Shown in pieces: positions 23,420-34,700 of a stretch of 64,000 bases of DNA. This DNA is from Plasmodium coatneyi (lineage: Eukaryota > Apicomplexa > Aconoidasida > Haemosporida > Plasmodiidae), in the NCBI RefSeq assembly GCF_001680005.1, contig NC_033569.1:992001-1056000 (forward strand), given 5' to 3'. A program made the position numbers and the translations under genes. The notes below the pieces were generated by a model, which did not search any database, was not told the origin of the DNA, and was given only the letters and a program-made list of their open reading frames with translations. How positions within the stretch are numbered: position 1 is the first letter of the stretch; each line of letters begins with the position of its first letter.

Positions 23420-23915
23420 CTAGCCAGGCCCAACCTTCGGAATGTCGAAGTGCTCGCTGAGGGAAGCTAAGTTGTCATTAAACTTCTGCAGTCTGTCACG
23501 ATAACTCTCCTTCAAAATTTTTTCAATTCGTTGCTTCTCCCTTTTCTTTAATACCAGCTGATACGCCTTTTCCGCCTCGGTTAAGTTCAGTTCCAAAACT
23601 TCCTTCAATTTTGTTTCATCGGATAGCTTTCCCATGCCATCCTTCCCAGTCTCTCTTTCACTTTCACGTACACTTGTTCTTCCATCTGCACTCATGTCAT
23701 AGTCCTTGCCCTGAGCATACCCTTGGTCATTGTACATTGTCCCATCTTCTTCATCGTAATTATTCCTGTCCGTTTTGTCTTCCGTGATTTTTTTTTTTTT
23801 TTTTTTTTTTGCCATCTCGTTCAGCTGCGTACTTGGACCCTTTGGAGTGGCTACTTTTTTTAATTTTCGAAGCCTTCAGTTTTAGCTTTCCTCCAACGAA
23901 TTCACTGTCTTTCAT
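23420..23915 (-). CDS. FAM32A-like spliceosomal protein, frame broken in an A23 tract
   Basis: Two collinear reading frames make one FAM32A-family protein. The 5' part runs from the ATG at 23915 and reads MKDSEFVGGKLKLKASKIKK, matching the family's N-terminal GxLKLK motif. The 3' part (131 codons, 23815-23420) ends with KREKQRIEKILKESYRDRLQ and LSEHFDIPKV, matching the family's C-terminal signature. The two frames meet in a run of 23 T (+ strand, 23788-23810; A on the coding strand); 22 or 25 would restore one frame through a poly-Lys segment. FAM32A is a late-step (C*) spliceosome component near the exon-ligation site. The break may be a base-count error in the tract, a natural length variant or, less likely, a very short intron. 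No plausible intron borders are visible. Confidence 0.8.
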
Positions 23916-25150
23916 TTTGTTCCTTCTGGGGTGCTACACTCTAATGTGGAAAGGTGGGGAAAATCAAAATGCTGCTTCAACGACACACTGGGCGATCTTT
24001 CACATTATGTTCTTTTCAAAATTTTTACCTGACCTGTTCAGAAAAAAAAAAAAAAAAAAAAAAATTTCACTTTGGAATGGCTAGCTGGGGGAAGTGATGG
24101 AGATCATTCCGCAGCACGTTTGGGCGCCGCAACGGAGACGACTTGCAAGCATGTCTGCGTGTCTGTACTTTCTCTGCAACTGTGAGACTATTCCCTTTTG
24201 TGCCCGCTTCGGATGTGCTAACTTGGGGGCGCTCTTCTTCTCATGACAACTCCTTCCCCTCATCCGCATATAAATAGTGAAAAATGAAAATCAGAATGGC
24301 TATGGAAATGCCTGCAGGGGGGTGGAATGGTAGGACGGGTGATATACTCGGATGGGCAGTACACTCGAATGGACCTCCTTTCAATCGCCACGCCCGCCGC
24401 GATCGCTTAGAAGGATTTCGTGCAAATTCCCTTCTTCGCAGCTATGAAGCTAAACCGCAGGCATAGCACTGCCGCCGCTCTCCTAAAATGTATGCAGCAA
24501 ATTACCCAGGATGTTTGAGACTAAGTACAGCTCATAGTCCATGGTGCTCTGTGCTTCCTTGTTTCGGGAAATTCTCCCAAATGGGGTGATGAATTGGCGG
24601 GATTTTTTTTTTTTTTTTTTTTGACGAATTGGAAAAATGCCACGAAAGCCACTTTTTGGGAGAGGATGTGCTTTTCCCTTCGCCACGCATTTGCCCGAAT
24701 TGTTACGTTTCCTCCAATTGTTGCATTTGCTGGTTGAGCTGATGGTGCAGCGATTTTTTCCCCCCGCTGATGGGGTGCGTTTGGCGCTGTGCCCCGTGGG
24801 ACGATATCGGTATGGCGCAATGATGCTTGTAGGCCCTGTTAGAGAACCCCGGTGAGCCTCCAACCGGCCGATAAGCTCCCCGATGAACCTTTTTATCGCT
24901 GTCATATAAAATACTTCAAATGGAAGTCACCTCCAGCTAATTTGCTAGTTCGCATGATTCGTTCTGCTCGACCGAAATTTCACGCCAGGTGACCGCCCCA
25001 GTGTTGTCACCGCGATATTTTCCCCGGGTTACCAATCCAGCAGAGGGACGAAGCAAATACGACGTGGGGAGCAGTATATACCTTCACCTGTGGAGGGTAA
25101 CGCTCCTACGAGTTGGTTCCCCCCGCTGAAGGGTCCACCCCACAGGAAGG
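23916..25150. other. 1.2-kb divergent spacer (FAM32A / EF-G)
   Basis: It contains an A tract at 24042-24064 preceded by ACCTGACCTGTTCAG and a T tract at about 24602-24622. A possible small minus-strand gene at 24483-24905 is described under findings and is not called here. Confidence 0.5.
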
Positions 25151-27496
25151 ATGATAATAGCATACGGTTCGCCCGCGCTGAGGAGGCACACCTCCGTGCT
25201 AGCGAAAAGGTTGCCAAAAAGGAAAAAGGTATTCCTTCACCTGAGTAGTGCAGGGAGAACGTTCTCCTCCATTTGTGTGGACAACTTGCGAAACATCGGA
25301 ATCAGTGCACACATAGATGCAGGAAAAACGACCTTAACGGAGAGGATTCTGTACTATACAGGGAAAATAAAAAGCATACATGAGGTTAGGGGGAGCGATG
25401 GAGTAGGTGCAACAATGGATTCAATGGACCTAGAAAGAGAAAAAGGCATAACCATCCAGTCAGCAGCAACGAATTGTAACTGGGATTTTAACAATAAAAA
25501 ATTTACCATAAATATAATTGATACCCCTGGACATGTGGACTTCACCATCGAAGTGGAAAGATCTCTTCGCGTGTTAGATGCAGCGGTTCTTGTTATTTGT
25601 GGAGTATCAGGGGTTCAAAGTCAAACGTTAACTGTGAACAGACAAATGAATCGGTACTTCATCCCTAGAATATTATTTATTAACAAGCTAGACAGAGACG
25701 GTGCAAATGTGGAAAGGACACTCAGCACTATAGAGAAGAAGCTAAACTTGAACACTCTCCTGCTGCAAATGCCAATTGGGATTGAGCAGAAATTTAAAGG
25801 AGTATACGACCTGGTGTCGAGGAAGTGCTACTTATTTAAGGGAGTAAATGGGGTCATAGTGGAGGAAGTGAACGATGCGGAGGTGACCACACACGATCCA
25901 TCCTTTTCCCACGAAATGATGGACATGCTTAGAACCCGTATGTTCGAAAAGCTAGCAGATGTGGATGATGAATTTGCTGACGTTTTCCTCAACCAGGAAA
26001 TGAACGACATAAAGACGGAGGATGTGATTGACGCCATACGGAGGTGCACCATAAAAAATGCTATCGTGCCTATATGTTTGGGCAGCGCCAAGAATAATGT
26101 GGGTGTGCAAATTTTGCTAAACTACGTGTGTAGCTTTTTGCCCTCCCCCCGGGAGGTGGGTAGTTACGGCTACGTGTACGAGGGGGGCACCCCTGAAGGG
26201 GCGAACCCAAATGAGGAGAACTGCGCCAGTACCACCACTGCTTCCAGCGGCACCCCTCCGCAGAGCAAAAACAGAAGGCGTGTCGACCTGCAATGCGACA
26301 GCACCCTTCCCATGGTGGGCTTCCTGTTCAAAATACAGGAAGACTCCATGCACGGGCAAATGAGCTACTTCCGCATCTACCAAGGGAAAATAAAAAAAAA
26401 GGACAACATAATGAATATGCTAACAAGCAAAAAAGAAGTAATAAAGAAGATACTAAAAATGCACTCAAATATGGCCCAAGAAGTGAACGAAGCGCATGCA
26501 GGGGATATCGTTGCCATTAATGGGATCAGCGGGAGAACGGGAACGACATACACAAATGGAGTAACCTCCAATTTACACCTCCTAAATATACATGTGCCTA
26601 AGCCAGTCATATCCGTAGCAGTGGAAATTGAGAAAAAAGGAGACATGACCAAGCTGACCAAGGCGTTAAACAAGTTCGTGAAGGAAGACCCGACATTTCA
26701 CGTAAAAACTGATGAACAAACGAAGGAAATTCTATTCGAAGGAATTGGAGAACTACAACTGGAAATATACAAAGAGAGACTAAAGAGGGAGTACGGTATA
26801 GGAGTCCAACTGAAAAATCCAAAAATAAATTTCAAAGAAACAATTACGAAGCCATATGAATGTACATACACATATAAGAAGCAGAAAGGAGGTGCAGGAT
26901 TATATGCACATGTTCATGCGATTTTCGAAACGGTATCTGATGATTATAATGAGACGGGTTACTGTACCTTCGTTAATGAAGTGGTGGGAAATGATTTGCC
27001 GAAAAATTTTATTCTATCAATTGAAAAGGCCTTTAAAGAACAAGTGGAAAAAGGTTACCTGAATAGTTCAGAAATTATTAACATGAAAATGAGATTAATT
27101 GGAGGGAAAATTCACGAAGTCGATAGTAATGACTTGGCATTCAAAAGAGCCACCATTCATCTGATTAAAGAAAATTATCAAAACTTTGTTCCTGTACTTT
27201 TGGAACCAATCATGGTCGTGGAAATTATTTCACACTACGAACATCAGAGTAATATCCTCACCAGTATTACCAAGAGGAAGGGACTGGTCACCAACATTGT
27301 TAACCACATGAACGCCGTTCATATTTACGCCGACATTCCTCTAAAACACATGTTCAATTATATTAATGAGATTCGCTCTATTACACAGGGTCAGGGTACC
27401 TACACCATGGAGTTCGCTCGGTACGAGCAGGTCCCCAAGAGCGACTTGGACGAGATCCTGCGCGCGGCGGGCAACGCGAATAAGCGGTCTGAATAG
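25151..27496 (+). CDS. mitochondrial-type elongation factor G
   Basis: This is a single exon of 781 residues, close to the size of mtEF-G1 with a presequence. EF-G drives tRNA-mRNA translocation on the organellar ribosome using GTP. The G-domain motifs are complete: G1 AHIDAGKT (53-60), GITI (99-102), DTPGH (124-128), NKLD (178-181) and GSAKNN (about 314-319). Domains II to V follow, ending in the EF-G C-terminal region with SITQGQGTYTMEF. The first 45 residues are basic and hydroxylated without a hydrophobic signal core, which suits mitochondrial import better than apicoplast import. A low-complexity insert (EGGTPEGANPNEEN... TASSGTPPQ, nucleotides 26165-26280) sits between the G domain and domain II. 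It stands alone on the plus strand and diverges from FAM32A. Confidence 0.93.
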   Translation: MIIAYGSPALRRHTSVLAKRLPKRKKVFLHLSSAGRTFSSICVDNLRNIGISAHIDAGKTTLTERILYYTGKIKSIHEVRGSDGVGATMDSMDLEREKGITIQSAATNCNWDFNNKKFTINIIDTPGHVDFTIEVERSLRVLDAAVLVICGVSGVQSQTLTVNRQMNRYFIPRILFINKLDRDGANVERTLSTIEKKLNLNTLLLQMPIGIEQKFKGVYDLVSRKCYLFKGVNGVIVEEVNDAEVTTHDPSFSHEMMDMLRTRMFEKLADVDDEFADVFLNQEMNDIKTEDVIDAIRRCTIKNAIVPICLGSAKNNVGVQILLNYVCSFLPSPREVGSYGYVYEGGTPEGANPNEENCASTTTASSGTPPQSKNRRRVDLQCDSTLPMVGFLFKIQEDSMHGQMSYFRIYQGKIKKKDNIMNMLTSKKEVIKKILKMHSNMAQEVNEAHAGDIVAINGISGRTGTTYTNGVTSNLHLLNIHVPKPVISVAVEIEKKGDMTKLTKALNKFVKEDPTFHVKTDEQTKEILFEGIGELQLEIYKERLKREYGIGVQLKNPKINFKETITKPYECTYTYKKQKGGAGLYAHVHAIFETVSDDYNETGYCTFVNEVVGNDLPKNFILSIEKAFKEQVEKGYLNSSEIINMKMRLIGGKIHEVDSNDLAFKRATIHLIKENYQNFVPVLLEPIMVVEIISHYEHQSNILTSITKRKGLVTNIVNHMNAVHIYADIPLKHMFNYINEIRSITQGQGTYTMEFARYEQVPKSDLDEILRAAGNANKRSE

Positions 27497-28098
27497 GAGG
27501 TGTCACCACGTTAAGGTTAAGTGTAACGGGGTCCTATATACCCCCCCTCCGCGTTAAAAAGTGGTCTCCTTTATAGGGACATTTCCGTATTCGCTCTACT
27601 TACAGTTGACGCCGAGATCATATGTACGCACGTGCAGCGTTAACTATTTTTGTGAGTTTCCTCCCGTTGGGATAGCTTTAACGGCGAGGGGGACTGCCTG
27701 CACATTTTTTTTTTTTTTTTTTTTTTTTTTTTCACCTAACCGCAACGCCGATTGTGACTGCAAATTCGACTGCCTCTACGGGGCGATTTTATTTTTTTTT
27801 CACGCATCCCCACGCCAACGAATCGGGGCGCTCTTCACCCAAAAGCAAAGCAGGAAAAAAAGGGCACCCCAACACCGTCAAGCGCGCACTAGGAGTTGGC
27901 ACCTGTCAAAAGGTACATTCCCCTATGGGTGTAAAATATAACCGCATAAGGATAGGCCCCTGCACGGTATGCGATGTAGAGGCACACCCGCGGTTTGTTC
28001 CTGGGGTCATCCCACGACAGTCACAATATGAATAGCAACAAGGAAAAGTGAAAGGGAGGTACTCGTTGTGTCCCCTTTTTATTAAAAGAAAAAAAAAA
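27497..28098. other. 602-bp tandem spacer
   Basis: This lies between EF-G and the nucleotidyltransferase gene. A T tract near 27704-27732 is followed by CACCTAACCG. A second T run is at 27791-27799. No gene is seen. Confidence 0.6.
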
Positions 28099-30780
28099 AT
28101 GGAATCCTTCCTTCGAGGTATCCACTCAAACGTACATTTAAAAGGAAGGTATCATTGGAAAAGTGTACTTTTTTCTAAAAGGGAGGGGAAGAAGTTCTGT
28201 TGTTACCATCTGCGGAAGAGTGTAGCAAGAGAACAAGTGCCTTCTTCCGATGATGCAGGGCAGGGTGCAGAGCATCCCCATTGTGAGTCGCCTTCCAATG
28301 GAAACGACCCAACTTGGTACCACAACGTCGGAGCCAATGTGGAGGAGAGGGGGAGGACCACCACCACGAAACGGTTCCGTGAAAACACGTGGCGAGAAAA
28401 ATGGTTAGAAGACAAACGCAGCGGTGGGTATTCCACCAAAGGGGAAAAAAATGCTTGGCACAGCATACCCTCCAGGTGCAGCTTCCCCCCCAAGGGACGG
28501 CCATTCACGTCATTTCAAAGCGGACCACAACCTAAACACAAACATAACCAAATCGTCCTCACCGACCAGTTCATAAATCGAGCGAACTTGAAAAAAGAAA
28601 TTTTAGACACCCACAAAAAGCTAACCGCGGATTCCTTCATCGATAAGAGAAAAGAGGAAATTTATTTTCTTCTAAGAAGTGCTATTATGCCGAATCTGAA
28701 GGGGAAAATTTACTTCATCGGTTCCTGTGAAAATCATATATGGTATGCAGTCCCAAAAAATGTGCATACGAGAAATGTGTGTATAAGTATCGGTTTGTGT
28801 GTGTGGGGTGGATAGCTAGTCAGCTAGCTAAAACGACACTTTGGATAAAAAAAAAAAAAAAAAAACACATTTTCGCCTGAACGGTCAGGCAGAACTGACC
28901 TGCACACACACTTGGGAATATATATACACACATACATATATAAACATGTGTATGTTTTTCTTTCCCTTTTTCCCTCACCGGAAGGATAAAAAACTCAGAC
29001 ATCGACTGCTGCATAGTTGTAGAAAATTGCGAAGACAAGAACAGCTACCTGTACATTTTGAAGGTCATTAAAAGTGCCATAAATCTGATTTACCCTTCGC
29101 TGACAGTGAATATCATTAAGGCGTCCGTTCCGATAGCTAAGATTTACAGGGAACAGAATAACATTTGCGACATCAGCATAAACAACACCGTTGCGATTGT
29201 GAATACGAAGCTGGTCTCGTCTCTTTGCAACACGGATGAGCGCGTCACGATTATAAACCGCGTGATTAAGTACTGGGCCAAGCAGAAGAACATCAACAAC
29301 AGGTGGGGAGGCACGCCAGGTCGTTCCTGCCGCGTTGCTGCGATGGGCATGGTGCAGATCTCCATCGTGCATATGACAATTATACATAACGTCACCGTGC
29401 ACAACTCGTCCGCGCAGACAATGTGCCGCATCTTCACTACTTTCTGCACCACCCCCTTAAAACAGATCACAAGGCACCTTCAGCTCGTATGCCCTATTTC
29501 TGTTGACATACTATTTTCTACAAAATTTGGAGACCCCCCTGCTGCCTCCATACAAGTAAGGCGAAATAGGATGCCACCTGCTGCTTACGCAGGACGGGAA
29601 ACATCTTCGACGTGCGCGTTATAACATGCACGTGTTCACACCTCCACTTAACAGGTCCATAGAACGGGAAAACGCCTCCTCCTTTGAAATAAACAGCGAA
29701 TGTAAGTGGGATGGAATGTCTCAAAACTCATTCCTCGGTTGACAGCTCGGAATAGGAACCCCATGATAGTTTTCCTTATCCTCTTGCAGACTTCTTCCTC
29801 CAGGATGACGTGGAAATGCCCTTTTACACAGACGCGAGGTAATCACCGTGTCGAAGAACGGAAAGATGAGAGAGCGCACAGAACGTCCATCTGCGTTACC
29901 CGATGGGGTGTAGCTGCCCAATTGATACTCCCCCCCCATTTATAACTGAGCGTTCTTCCCCCCACAGAGACATATCGAGCAAATTGGATACTCCCCGTAA
30001 AAACGAAGACGACGTATCGAAGTTGCTATACGGGTTTTTCGAGGCAAGCGCGAAAAAAAAAAAAAAAAAAAAAAAAAATACACATACATATATGTATGTA
30101 TAACCGTATGCGTATGTGTACACACCGCCGTGGTGCAACTCCGCTTCACGCGCGACGCCCCATTTGGACCCCTTTGCAGTTCTACTCAAGGAGCTCCTGC
30201 AGGAACGGAATAACCCTAGACATATACAACAACCAGATAATCGAAAACAAGGATATGACGGCCAACATTTTCTGCCCCATAACGAAAAAAATAGTAAACA
30301 CCTACAGCATTAACACGTGGAAAAAGATGTTTGAGAAGATTCTGGCTGCCCATGAGCGACTCAAAAGTGTAAGCGATAGACCTGCGTGGATATGCGGCGG
30401 AGTGCATCCCGTGCGACTGTGCATAGGCTACTCCTTCCCTCCGACGCTGCAACTCTTCTTAATGATGGGATCGATCACCACCCTCCCATGTTTACAACAC
30501 GCAGGGGAAAAGCCTGGATGTGATTTGCGAAGAAACGAAGAATACCACACCCAACAGAAAAATTGATCTTAAAGGTAAGCTGGGAGGGCTATTAGCGTCC
30601 CCTAGGCGAAATGGCGAGGTGCCACAAAAAAAAAAAAAAAAAAAAAAAAAAAGCACAACACGCTTCAAGCATGTATGTACGGCTATATAATTTCTTCTCC
30701 TTTTTATTTTATTTTATTATTTCTTTTTTGCAGATCATCTGTTAAGGCGAAAACTATTTCAGGGCCTGCACGAGCCGTAG
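28099..30780 (+). CDS. non-canonical poly(A)/poly(U) polymerase (Cid1/GLD2/Trf4-type), nine exons
   Basis: The exons are 28099-28742, 28985-29302, 29484-29555, 29655-29701, 29790-29838, 29968-30043, 30180-30368, 30505-30574 and 30734-30780. They total 1512 bases (503 residues) and all junction phases agree. The DNA-polymerase-beta-type nucleotidyltransferase signature spans the first junction: Gly208-Ser209, then Asp220 and Asp222 in NSDIDCCIV, with the third catalytic acid at Asp277 in NICDISINN. The central helix SSYALFLLTYYFLQ and the PAP-associated motif SKLLYGFFEFYS follow. Such enzymes add non-templated A or U tails to RNA 3' ends. Which nucleotide, and whether it acts in the cytosol or an organelle, cannot be read from the sequence; residues 60-190 are lineage-specific and the N-terminus is basic. 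The sixth intron (30044) has a GC donor. Confidence 0.87.
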
Positions 30781-30979
30781 TTGAAGTGTATCCCGCGTCG
30801 CCGCCATGTTAGGGGATGAGAGCACCCCGCCCTTCGTAACTACCTCCCTGCGATGTTGTTAGCCCCCCCATTCTGCACGCTCGACATAGGATACACAATG
30901 CATATGCATCAGGCGGTCCTCCTTCTGAGAGGTCATTTCTTCTTCAACCCCCTTCCACTCCCGCACGAAGAACGAAAAA
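30781..30979. other. 199-bp tandem spacer
   Basis: A short gap separates the polymerase stop codon from the next start codon on the same strand. It must hold the terminator of one gene and the start of the next transcript. No distinct signal is seen. Confidence 0.5.
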
Positions 30980-31672
30980 ATGATTAGATTGGTTTGCGCG
31001 TGTCGCTACAAAAAAAACAGCGTTTTCGCAACCAGTGTGAGACTGTTAAAACGTATTAAAATTAGCTCATTAAAGGATGGGGTTATAAAGAAAAGCATTT
31101 GGAAGGCACAGGGGAAGGTGACTGTAGATGATGCGTTGAAGCACTTCACAAAATCGGAGCTGTTTTTTCTCTTCGTCGTTCCATTCACCTTTGCGTCTGC
31201 CTATATTGTAGCCATGTGGACGCTCTTTAAGTATATCTGTGACATTAGGGATGTAAGTCGCATGGGGGAAAAGTCGATCTTCACAGGAGTCTGCTGATCA
31301 TGCAGCATCCTACGTGTGTGTATTATGTGTGTGCCAGTTGATGTGTCCCCTTCCGGATAATGGCTTCTACACCGAGCTGGACCAACACGTTGATGAGCAC
31401 ACTTTAATACCTCCTTTTTTTTTTCGCCCCACCAGATTGAACACTTCATCAGAACGGCGCGCTGGCTGAATGGGAAGGAGCCCTACCCCTTTGAGTACCT
31501 GCGGGAGGGGCGCAAATCAAGGAGCTTCGAGGGGGTAGCCATACATGTGTACCTCTTTAGCGCCATACAACTATGCCAACATACAATACACCTCCATATT
31601 CTACACTGCAATAACGCTTCCCCCCCTCTGCAGAACAAACCCATCATCGTGGCGGTGAAGAAGTTCGAGTAG
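30980..31672 (+). CDS. small single-span membrane protein, three exons
   Basis: The exons are 30980-31252, 31436-31534 and 31634-31672, all joined in phase 0, giving 136 residues. The first 40 residues are very basic with a mitochondrial-presequence-like composition (MIRLVCACRYKKNSVF). One strong transmembrane helix (about 61-83, FFLFVVPFTFASAYIVAMW) is followed by a charged, aromatic tail (IEHFIRTARWLNGKEPYPFEY). The layout suits a supernumerary subunit of an inner-membrane respiratory or ATP-synthase complex, but I do not recognise the family, so that is only an inference. The 3' end is 75 bp from the convergent multi-exon gene. Confidence 0.7.
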
Positions 31673-31747
31673 TCGCCAGGGAGGTGTTTCTATCGAGAAG
31701 ACCTGGGTGACATTGCTCTCGCATTACAGCTGCCTTGTTTTATCGCT

Positions 31748-34700
31748 TTAACGAAGTTGCCCATTTTTGCTAATCATGGCCTCGATCCGTTCGGCGCGCT
31801 TGTAGAGCTCCACGATGTTGAGCGATTTCACAAACTGGAGGAGTGGCATTATCTGCATCCTTTCCAAGTGGAGGCAGTTAACCTTGTAGCAGCACATGGC
31901 GTCAAAGAGAGACAAGGAGGAGTAAATAAAGTCTCTGTCTTCCGAAGCGGCATGTATTTCCATAATAATTAGAGGAGACAGTTGGAGGCAGATCTGCTCC
32001 TTCATCTGGTAACTGTGTATGAGCATTTTTTTAAAAAAGTAGATCAACTTGACTTTTTCAAACTGTTGTATGTCTGTGGACTGATAAATACAAATGGCAG
32101 CAACGACGATCTCCACATAATGGGAAAGTAAAAACTGAGCATAACTTTTGCAATAATTACAGACCTGCCCAATAACGCAGAGGATGTTAATACAGATCTC
32201 CTTCTTCGCTCGTAAGTTAATGGAGTAGGTATTAAAAAGAATGTCTATCATATGTAGGAGGATCCCGCTGTTTACAATACCTTCACACATCCACTTACTT
32301 TTACTCAAATTTATGTAGAGGAGAACAATTTTCTGTATAACATCACAATCATTCGATAGGATTAACAGGTTACATAGTTTGTGTATTCCAAAACGTATGA
32401 GGACATTCTTCGTTTCTTCGTTATTGTTTGTAATATTTATTAATATGCTTAATATGAGGATAGCTAGATTTTTTTTTTTTTTTTTTTTTTTTTCTTCGCA
32501 TAAGCTAGCCAAAAAGTACATGATCGCACTTATCAGGGAGGAGTCATATTTATTCTTATAATCATTCGAGAAAATGAGTAGCTTTTTTAGAATTTTTTTT
32601 TTTATTTTCATATTTACTCCGTACTTGAGGATGCATGCGATGATTTGTTTGTAGCTGGTGTCGTGTTTGTATCGGCAATGCTGGTTGATGTAGCCACACT
32701 GGTGCAGGTGGAACAGGAGGAAGTCGCTAACTGAGTGGTCCTCATTCTCTAGGAGGCGCTCTATTTGTGTGCGTGGCACAGCAACCGTAGCACTTTTTGG
32801 AGTGGCCCCCGTAGTAAGCGATTGTGCCGAATTGGCCCCCTGGATGGGTGTCTCCTCCTCCTCCTCCCGAAGGAGCTCCAGACAGTCCTTCCGGTAGGCC
32901 ATGGCGTAGTCCCGTTTGCGCAGGTGCAGCAGGAAGTTCATCACGTCGTTCATGGGCTGCGGTTTTGATGGGGTGTAAGATAGAATGTTTAGGGGTGGAA
33001 GGAAGGTTGTTAGGGTGGTGATGAGGTGAAGTCTAGACTGTATCACCTCCTCGTAGTGGCACCGTCCGCACATGACCCTACCAGCATGTTGTCCGCGTTG
33101 ATGGCGATCGCCCCTTTGATCAGATCCGTTACGTTGAACTTCTCCGCTACAAGTTGGGCGAAGAGGTGAAATGGGGAAAAACCCACCGAAGGAAGGAATG
33201 GTTTGCGGTTATGTTTGAACCCTTGTTGGTGGGCAGCTTGGGATCCCTTCCCCATCACGCATGCACCTTACATAGGAACCCCGAATCTAGGCAGTAGAGC
33301 AGATAGTCCGATAGTCGGTGCAGCACTCGGTTTATTTTGATCTGTTCGCTTTTGTGGGTGTCCAGGAGGTTCACGCCTGTTGAATGAATGGAACAAATGA
33401 GTAACGGTAAGCCAATTATGTAGATGTAAAACAATTCCGTAGGGGTAAGCCAATTGTGTTGCGTTGAACCCACCTGGAATCCGGTTCAGGATGACGTTCA
33501 GGAGGTACTCGAGGTTTCTCTCCACCTTGGTGTCCTCCCCCAGGAAGTCCATCACGTCTGCAAAGGGAAAGGCGTATCCCCACCAGGGGCAACACAGTCA
33601 TCAGCATGGGATCATCAACGCGGGGCGATCAACGCGTGGTGAATGAGTGCACTACGGAGAAGAATAACACACAAGAGGGGCGATAACGACGCTACACCCC
33701 TTTCCTTTTTATACACATCTGCACCGACCAGAGCTAATCACGACGTCTCCTTCCTTCAACATGATCAGCATAGATTTGAAAAACATCTTTAGGTCGTCAA
33801 AGTAGGATGGCTAAGTTGGGACAAGGGGGAAAATGTGTAGCTCATTTTGCAGCGCAATTTAGGTGAACACTGCGCCGTTGCTTCTGCGTAAGTGCATATG
33901 TATGTGAAGAAGTCTTCTTTCTGCCTTTCCCCTTCCCCACCTTGACTTACCTTCATTTTTAAGGCCGACTCGAAATATGCATACACCTCAGAGTTGTAAA
34001 GGAGAGCGTCCACTTGGACTTGTATCAGATTGGCGTAGCTGAGATGAGCAGAACAAAGGGAAGGAATATTCTTCTCATCTGTTGAATTGTTTTGTGGGTT
34101 GGAGGGATCACTGTTCGCCCATTAAGGAGGATTTTTTTGCTCAAAGTCGCCTGCACGTGTTCAGGCGTTGCAAACACATTCGCACGTTCATATGTTAATA
34201 TGCTCATGTCAGTGTTCCCTACAAGGTGTTGTGGATGTCGTTGGGTGTGATCGAGTTGGCCACCACGTACACTTCTGCATACAGGTCCTTATCGGTGACG
34301 TTGAACTCTGAAGGGGGGGGAGGAAATCGGATCAAAATCAAGGGGAAGAAACTGTGCAGTGGTGATATATAACTACTAAATCGTGTGGGTAAGGATAGAT
34401 CCCATAAACATAAACAGAACAGGTGAACCAGTTTGGAACTTCGCTAATGGGAGGAGGTCCAACGGAGATACTAACCCTGCTGACTCTGGTGAGTGATTTT
34501 AAACGTAACATATATGTCTTGACTTTTGTCCAAAAGAGGGGGGATGACTGCAATTGGGAAGGATGGAGATTTTTGGCGTCACACCTAGGCGAATGTGCAA
34601 AACCCCACTGGCTACACCTTATTGGTTACACATCATTGATTATAACCCCTCTTTGGAGAGCCCCACTCTGCATGCCTTCTACTTACACGACCTCCTCAAA

